A DNA stretch of 64,000 bases from Xanthobacteraceae bacterium (GTDB lineage: Bacteria > Pseudomonadota > Alphaproteobacteria > Rhizobiales > Xanthobacteraceae), in NCBI GenBank assembly GCA_031291445.1, contig JARLJA010000082.1, forward strand, positions 1-64,000. Reading direction: 5' to 3'. The translations under genes were made by a program, and so were the position numbers. The notes under the pieces are model-generated. The model saw only the letters and a program-made list of their open reading frames with translations. It was not told where the DNA came from and ran no database searches. Numbering within the stretch: position 1 is the first letter of the stretch; each line of letters starts with the position of its first letter. This document shows, in pieces, positions 60,562-64,000 of the stretch.

Positions 60562-61251
60562 ATGTCGCGCGCCGCCCGCCTGCTCGAGCTCATTCAGATC
60601 TTTCGCCGCAGCCGGCGGCCGGTCACGGCGCAGACTCTCGCCGCGAGCCTCGGCGTCTCCGAGCGCACGGTCTACCGCGACATTCTGACCCTCAATGGCC
60701 AGGGCGCCGACATTCGCGGCGAGGCCGGGCTCGGCTATGTGCTGGCGGCGGGATTCACCTTGCCGCCGCTGATGTTCACCGACGACGAGATCGAGGCCAT
60801 CATCCTCGGACTGCGCTGGGTGGCCCAACGCGGCGACGAGGATCTCGCCCGCGGCGCCAGCGACGCCTCCGCCAAGATCACCGACGTGCTGCCGCCGACG
60901 CTGCGTCAGCGCGCGGACCGCACCGCGCTGCGGGTTGCCCCCGTCACCCGCCGGCCGACCGGCTACCGGCCCGCGGTGGTGCGCGCGGCAATGCGCGACG
61001 AGCGCAAGCTCGAGATCACCTATCTCGACGTCGCCCAGCGGCGGACCTCGCGCAAGATCTGGCCGCTGATGCTCGGCTTCTTCGAACACGCCGAGGTGCT
61101 GGCGGCGTGGTGCGAGACGCGGCAGGACTTCCGGCACTTCCGCATCGACCGCATCGTCGACGCCAGACTGACGGCGGAACCGCTGCCGAGGCGGCGCACC
61201 GCGCTGGTGGCGGAGTGGCGGCGCACCAATCCCGCCGCGCTCGCCGACTGA
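60562..61251 (+). CDS. YafY-like HTH-WYL transcriptional regulator
   Basis: The 229-residue protein has an N-terminal winged helix (SRAARLLELIQIFRRSRRPVTAQTLAASLGVSERTVYRDILTLNGQGADIRGEAGLGYVL) and a WYL-type domain (VRAAMRDERKLEITYLDVAQRRTSRKIWPLMLGFFEHAEVLAAWCETRQDFRHFRIDRI). In the WYL stretch the motif reads LGFFEHAEVLAAWC, as in the YafY subgroup. It is 67 bases upstream of a glyoxalase-fold gene, with a direct repeat between them, so it probably controls that gene. Confidence 0.87.
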   Translation: MSRAARLLELIQIFRRSRRPVTAQTLAASLGVSERTVYRDILTLNGQGADIRGEAGLGYVLAAGFTLPPLMFTDDEIEAIILGLRWVAQRGDEDLARGASDASAKITDVLPPTLRQRADRTALRVAPVTRRPTGYRPAVVRAAMRDERKLEITYLDVAQRRTSRKIWPLMLGFFEHAEVLAAWCETRQDFRHFRIDRIVDARLTAEPLPRRRTALVAEWRRTNPAALAD

Positions 61252-61257
61252 TCGCTC

Positions 61258-61274
61258 CTGACAGAAACTGACAG
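61258..61274. promoter_or_regulatory. Direct repeat CTGACAG x 2, one helical turn apart
   Basis: CTGACAG occurs at 61258-61264 and 61268-61274, ten bases apart, upstream of the glyoxalase-fold gene and just after the WYL regulator stop. This helical phasing suits a dimeric regulator binding one face of the DNA. Confidence 0.55.
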
Positions 61275-61318
61275 GCCGCGGATCTAGAACGTCTCCGTCC
61301 CACCACGGAGAACGTCCA

Positions 61319-61702
61319 ATGCCCGCCCCCGCGATCAAGTTTGATTTCGTGTTGCTTTACGTCAGCGATCCGATGCGCAGCGCCCGCTTCTACACGCGAC
61401 TCCTGAATGAGGAACCACTCGAGGCGACGCCGGGCTTCGCCATGCTTAAGATGTCCTCCGACGTCATGCTCGGGCTGTGGCTGCGCGGCGACGTCGCCCC
61501 GCCAGCCGCCGCGCCGGCCGGCGGCAGCGAGATCGCCTTCACGGTGGCGACGCCGGAAGACGTCCCGGACCTCTACGCGCGGTGGAGCGCGCTCGAGATC
61601 CCGATGGCGCAGCCGCCGACCGAGATGGATTTCGGCCACACCTTCGTGGCGCTGGATCCCGACGGCCACCGGCTGCGCGTATTCTGCCCGGCGCTGCGAT
61701 GA
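61319..61702 (+). CDS. Glyoxalase/VOC-superfamily protein
   Basis: The 127-residue protein has the VOC pattern of two beta-alpha-beta-beta-beta modules: FDFVLLYVSDPMRSARFYTRLLNEEPLEATPGFAMLKMSSDVMLGLWLR, then GGSEIAFTVATPEDVPDLYARWSALEIPMAQPPTEMDFGHTFVALDPDGHRLRVF. It resembles drug-binding or phenazine-type VOC proteins more than lactoylglutathione lyase. It lies downstream of the WYL regulator, its probable controller. Confidence 0.83.
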   Translation: MPAPAIKFDFVLLYVSDPMRSARFYTRLLNEEPLEATPGFAMLKMSSDVMLGLWLRGDVAPPAAAPAGGSEIAFTVATPEDVPDLYARWSALEIPMAQPPTEMDFGHTFVALDPDGHRLRVFCPALR

Positions 61703-61749
61703 ACTGCCCCCGCGCGCGTCCGGCGTGGCGGCCCGACGCGCTGGTCCGG

Positions 61750-62109
61750 CTATTTCACGGTGATCTGGAGATTCACCGAGCCGTTGACGCTGTAGCCTTC
61801 CTGCTGCTGGCGGCCGTAGTCGCCGCGGTTCGTGTTGATATTGGCGTTGACGGCCTCCAGCCGGCAGTCTTTCGCCAATGTCTCGCGCAGCAGTTCGCAC
61901 TCGCGCGCGGCCATCTCGTAGACGGTACGGCGCGCCTGGTCGCGAAGCTTCTGCGCCTCTTCACCGTCGCCGGTCGGCCCCGGCAGAAAGAAATTGATGC
62001 TTGACTGAATCCGGACCTGCCCCTCGCCGCGCCCCATCATCTGTGCGGCGGCAGGTTCGGCAAACATGGCGAAAAGGCCGGCGATGGTCGCGGCGCGGGT
62101 CAATTTCAT
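61750..62109 (-). CDS. Small secreted protein of unknown function
   Basis: The 119-residue protein has a signal peptide (MKLTRAATIAGLFAMFAEPAAAQ), then a region with EEAQKLRDQARRTVYEMAARECELLRETLAKDCRLEAVNANINTNRG and a C-terminal strand GYSVNGSVNLQITVK. Two cysteines suggest a periplasmic disulphide. GGGAG six bases before ATG 62109 supports the start. The family is not recognised with confidence. Confidence 0.72.
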   Translation of the reverse strand: MKLTRAATIAGLFAMFAEPAAAQMMGRGEGQVRIQSSINFFLPGPTGDGEEAQKLRDQARRTVYEMAARECELLRETLAKDCRLEAVNANINTNRGDYGRQQQEGYSVNGSVNLQITVK

Positions 62110-62226
62110 TGCAAACTCCCGGAATGCATGGGTCAAGCGCGTCAGGCGCAGCCGCGTTCTAGCAACCAGACATTGCCGCCGTCAGAATGCTACCACCGCC
62201 GTTTGCGGGCTTCGGTTCAGGCGCCG

Positions 62227-63411
62227 TTAACCGCCAGCGGCGAGGCGATCGAGCGCGGCGCCAAGATCACGCTCGATCTCCGCGGTTTCGAGCGCCACCA
62301 CCCGATAGCCCCGCTCCGCGAGCCAGCTTGCGCGCGCGGCGCGGTCGGCGGCGATCGCCTCCGACTCGCCCGGCGCCACCAGCTCGATGGCGACGCGGCG
62401 CGGAAACGACACGAAATCCGGAATGTGGCGGCCGACCGGGGTCTGGCGCTTGAAGTCGCCGGCGAAGCGACGGTCGCGGCGCAGCGCTTCCCACAGCATG
62501 CGCTCGGCGTCGGTGGGGTTGCGCCGCAGGAGCCGCGCCAGTCCGCGCACCGATCCGCCCTCCTCGGGCGCCCGGCCCGTGCCCTGTTCGGCCAGCAGCG
62601 CGCGCAGCCGCGTCGCCTGGGTGCCGTCGAGCACGCCGCCCTTGGCGGGGCCCTTGCGGCCTTCCGCGATCGCCATCACCACGCCGTGCAGGGTGTGCAT
62701 GTCCTGCTTGGTCGGCTCCATCCGCGTGAAGATGTTTCGGAGATTCACCAGCATGGTGTCGCGCTTCTCCGCCGGCCGCAGGAACTCGACCTTGTCGAGC
62801 TCGCGCACCAGGTTGTCGAAGAAGGCGTCGATCTGCTGCTTGCCGGCGCGCGGGCTGCGCTCCGGCATGGCGTGCGGCAGGGCGGCGCCGGCGGCTCGCT
62901 TGAACCATTCGTAGCCGACCAGCAGCACCGCCTGGGCGAGGTTGAGCGAGGCGAACCCCGGATTGACCGGGAAGGTGACGAGGCGGTCGGCCAGTGCCAC
63001 TTCCTCAGCCTTCAGGCCGAAGCGCTCGCGGCCGAACAGGATGCCGACGTCGCCGCCGCCGGCGATGTGAGCGATGATCTCGCCGGCCGCGGCCTCGGGC
63101 CCGATCACCGGCTTGGCCTGGTCGTGGGGCCGCGCCGAGGTCGCCAGCACCAGATTGAGGTCGGCGATGGCGGCGGCAGGCGTATCGAACAATTCGACCT
63201 TGTCGAGGATGTGGTCGGCGCCGGCGGCGGCGCGGGCGGCGTGCAAATTGGGCCAGCCGTCGCGCGGATTGACGAGGCGCAGCCGCGTCAGGCCGAAATT
63301 GCCCATGGCGCGCGCCGCCATCCCGACATTCTCGCCGAGCTGCGGCTCGACCAGGATGACGACCGGTCCCTTCAGGTCCACCGCGGTCTTGGTTCTGTCC
63401 GTGCCCGACAT
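62227..63411 (-). CDS. trmJ: TrmJ-type tRNA 2'-O-methyltransferase fused to a DUF559 nuclease-like domain
   Basis: The 394-residue protein begins with a SPOUT methyltransferase of the TrmJ type (residues 15 to about 270: VVILVEPQLGENVGMAARAMGNFGL, LVNPRDGW, ILFGRERFGL, FPVNPGFASLNLAQAVLLVGYEW). TrmJ methylates tRNA position 32. From about 288 a DUF559 domain follows (LARLLRRNPTDAERMLWEALRRDRRFAGDFKRQTPVGRHIPDFVSF). Its PD-(D/E)XK-like core keeps Asp332 and Glu343, but the expected acidic/Gly stretch after Glu reads LVAPGES, so catalysis is doubtful. The fusion is unbroken in one frame. Confidence 0.87.
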   Translation of the reverse strand: MSGTDRTKTAVDLKGPVVILVEPQLGENVGMAARAMGNFGLTRLRLVNPRDGWPNLHAARAAAGADHILDKVELFDTPAAAIADLNLVLATSARPHDQAKPVIGPEAAAGEIIAHIAGGGDVGILFGRERFGLKAEEVALADRLVTFPVNPGFASLNLAQAVLLVGYEWFKRAAGAALPHAMPERSPRAGKQQIDAFFDNLVRELDKVEFLRPAEKRDTMLVNLRNIFTRMEPTKQDMHTLHGVVMAIAEGRKGPAKGGVLDGTQATRLRALLAEQGTGRAPEEGGSVRGLARLLRRNPTDAERMLWEALRRDRRFAGDFKRQTPVGRHIPDFVSFPRRVAIELVAPGESEAIAADRAARASWLAERGYRVVALETAEIERDLGAALDRLAAGG

Positions 63412-63632
63412 CGACTGGCGACACCTTCCTGCATCATGCTGCGTCCGGGATGGCCGACGCCCGGCGCCGGCTTGCCCCGATGGGCTGGATTTCTCAAGGG
63501 GAGAGTGAACTCGGCGGCAGCAAATACCTTCGACAGTTGCGCGCGGTCGACTTTCAGATAGGCTATCGAACGAAACAAAAGCAAAGGCCACGGCCGTTCG
63601 CGCCCGAAGGCCGGCTCCGGGGAGGGAAATCC

Positions 63633-64000
63633 ATGCAAAACAAGTGGTTCTGGGCGATTCTGGGGATCGTGCTGATCGTCGCCGGCGGCTGGCTCGCCGC
63701 GGCGACGCAGACCGCGGGCGGCATCCGCATCGAGGACGTCCGCTTCAAGGGCGCGGCCGGCAACACCATGAGCGCGCTGGTCTATACCCCGCCCAACGCG
63801 ACGCCGGAGAAGCCCGCCCCCGGCATCCTCGCGGTCCACGGCTACATCAATTCGCGCGAGACCCAGGACGGCTTCGCCATCGAATTCGCCCGCCGCGGCT
63901 ACGTGGTGGTGGCGATCGACCAGACCGGCCACGGCTACAGCGACCCGCCTGCCTTCGCCAACGGCTTCGGCGGCCCCGATGGGCTCGCCTACCTGCGCGG
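63633..64000 (+). CDS. Alpha/beta hydrolase with N-terminal membrane anchor (3' end outside the window)
   Basis: An open frame of 122 codons begins at ATG 63633 with GGAGGGA five bases upstream and runs off the right edge. It has a hydrophobic anchor (FWAILGIVLIVAGGWLAAA, residues 6-24), then a hydrolase start (VRFKGAAGNTMSALVYTPPNATPEKPAPGILAVHGYINSRETQDGFAIEFARRGYVVVAIDQTGHGYSDP). The oxyanion-side VHGY and DQTGHG are typical; the nucleophile elbow lies beyond the window. The substrate is unknown. Confidence 0.8.
   Translation, partial: MQNKWFWAILGIVLIVAGGWLAAATQTAGGIRIEDVRFKGAAGNTMSALVYTPPNATPEKPAPGILAVHGYINSRETQDGFAIEFARRGYVVVAIDQTGHGYSDPPAFANGFGGPDGLAYLR

Overview
The window reads as a chromosomal segment of a GC-rich alphaproteobacterium, most likely of the Bradyrhizobium/Rhodopseudomonas group (Nitrobacteraceae). 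The basis is the GroEL type, the strong third-position GC bias, a rpsD-murI neighbourhood, a purC-purS-purQ-purL block lying close to bolA and grxD, CO-dehydrogenase-type accessory genes, and palindromic repeats with CGTCA- or GTCATTCCGGGG-type ends. This placement is inference from gene content, not a database match. No tRNA, rRNA, CRISPR array, prophage or transposase gene was found.

Layout, left to right. 1-3.5 kb: the 3' part of a groEL gene with an in-frame 111-codon tandem duplication, a terminator, a frameshifted EAL-domain gene and a guanine-deaminase-like enzyme. 3.5-8.3 kb: a minus-strand pair of lipid-linked sugar transferases with a small glycine-rich protein, then DUF72 and DUF488 genes separated by a palindromic repeat. 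8.3-13.6 kb: a TetR-regulated ABC-2 export operon (membrane-fusion lipoprotein, ATPase, permease), a divergent SnoaL-like/HxlR pair and a secreted DUF4189-like protein. 13.7-20.6 kb: a minus-strand molybdenum-hydroxylase operon (coxG, coxS, coxM, MoxR ATPase, VWA protein, two XdhC halves, a MoeA/MobA fusion) that has small and medium subunits but no large catalytic subunit. 20.9-22.9 kb: pcaD, a MITE-like repeat, a membrane protein and a Gln/Asn/Pro-rich microprotein. 23.2-28.7 kb: a complete liv-type amino-acid ABC operon (livH, livM, livG, livF, a small membrane protein, livK). 28.7-35.3 kb: ccdA, a P1-family peptidase, a poly-serine EF-hand protein carrying a hexanucleotide repeat, an OxlT-like transporter, and rpe-purB. 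35.4-45.8 kb: a PVA-dehydrogenase-like quinohaemoprotein, three LysR regulators each beside a transporter or reductase, and an FTR1/cupredoxin/outer-membrane-protein iron-uptake module. 46-48.9 kb: murI, rpsD and a threonine aldolase. 49-54 kb: grxD and bolA, held apart by ergothioneine genes egtB-egtD and an LtrA-family membrane protein. 54-60 kb: a TetR/hotdog-thioesterase divergent pair and the purine block purL, purQ, a small coiled-coil gene, purS, purC, interrupted by an opposite-strand thioesterase and a second copy of the MITE-like repeat. 60.5-64 kb: a WYL regulator with a glyoxalase-fold protein, a small secreted protein, a TrmJ-DUF559 fusion and the start of an alpha/beta hydrolase.

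Functional themes: de novo purine synthesis (purB, purL, purQ, purS, purC); thiol and iron-sulphur homeostasis (grxD, bolA, egtB, egtD, ccdA, FTR1); uptake of amino acids; and several small regulator-transporter pairs with visible palindromic operators. The observations most worth a second look are the duplicated groEL, the CO-dehydrogenase-type cluster lacking its catalytic subunit, ergothioneine genes lying between grxD and bolA, the TrmJ-DUF559 fusion, and the coiled-coil microprotein translationally coupled to purQ.
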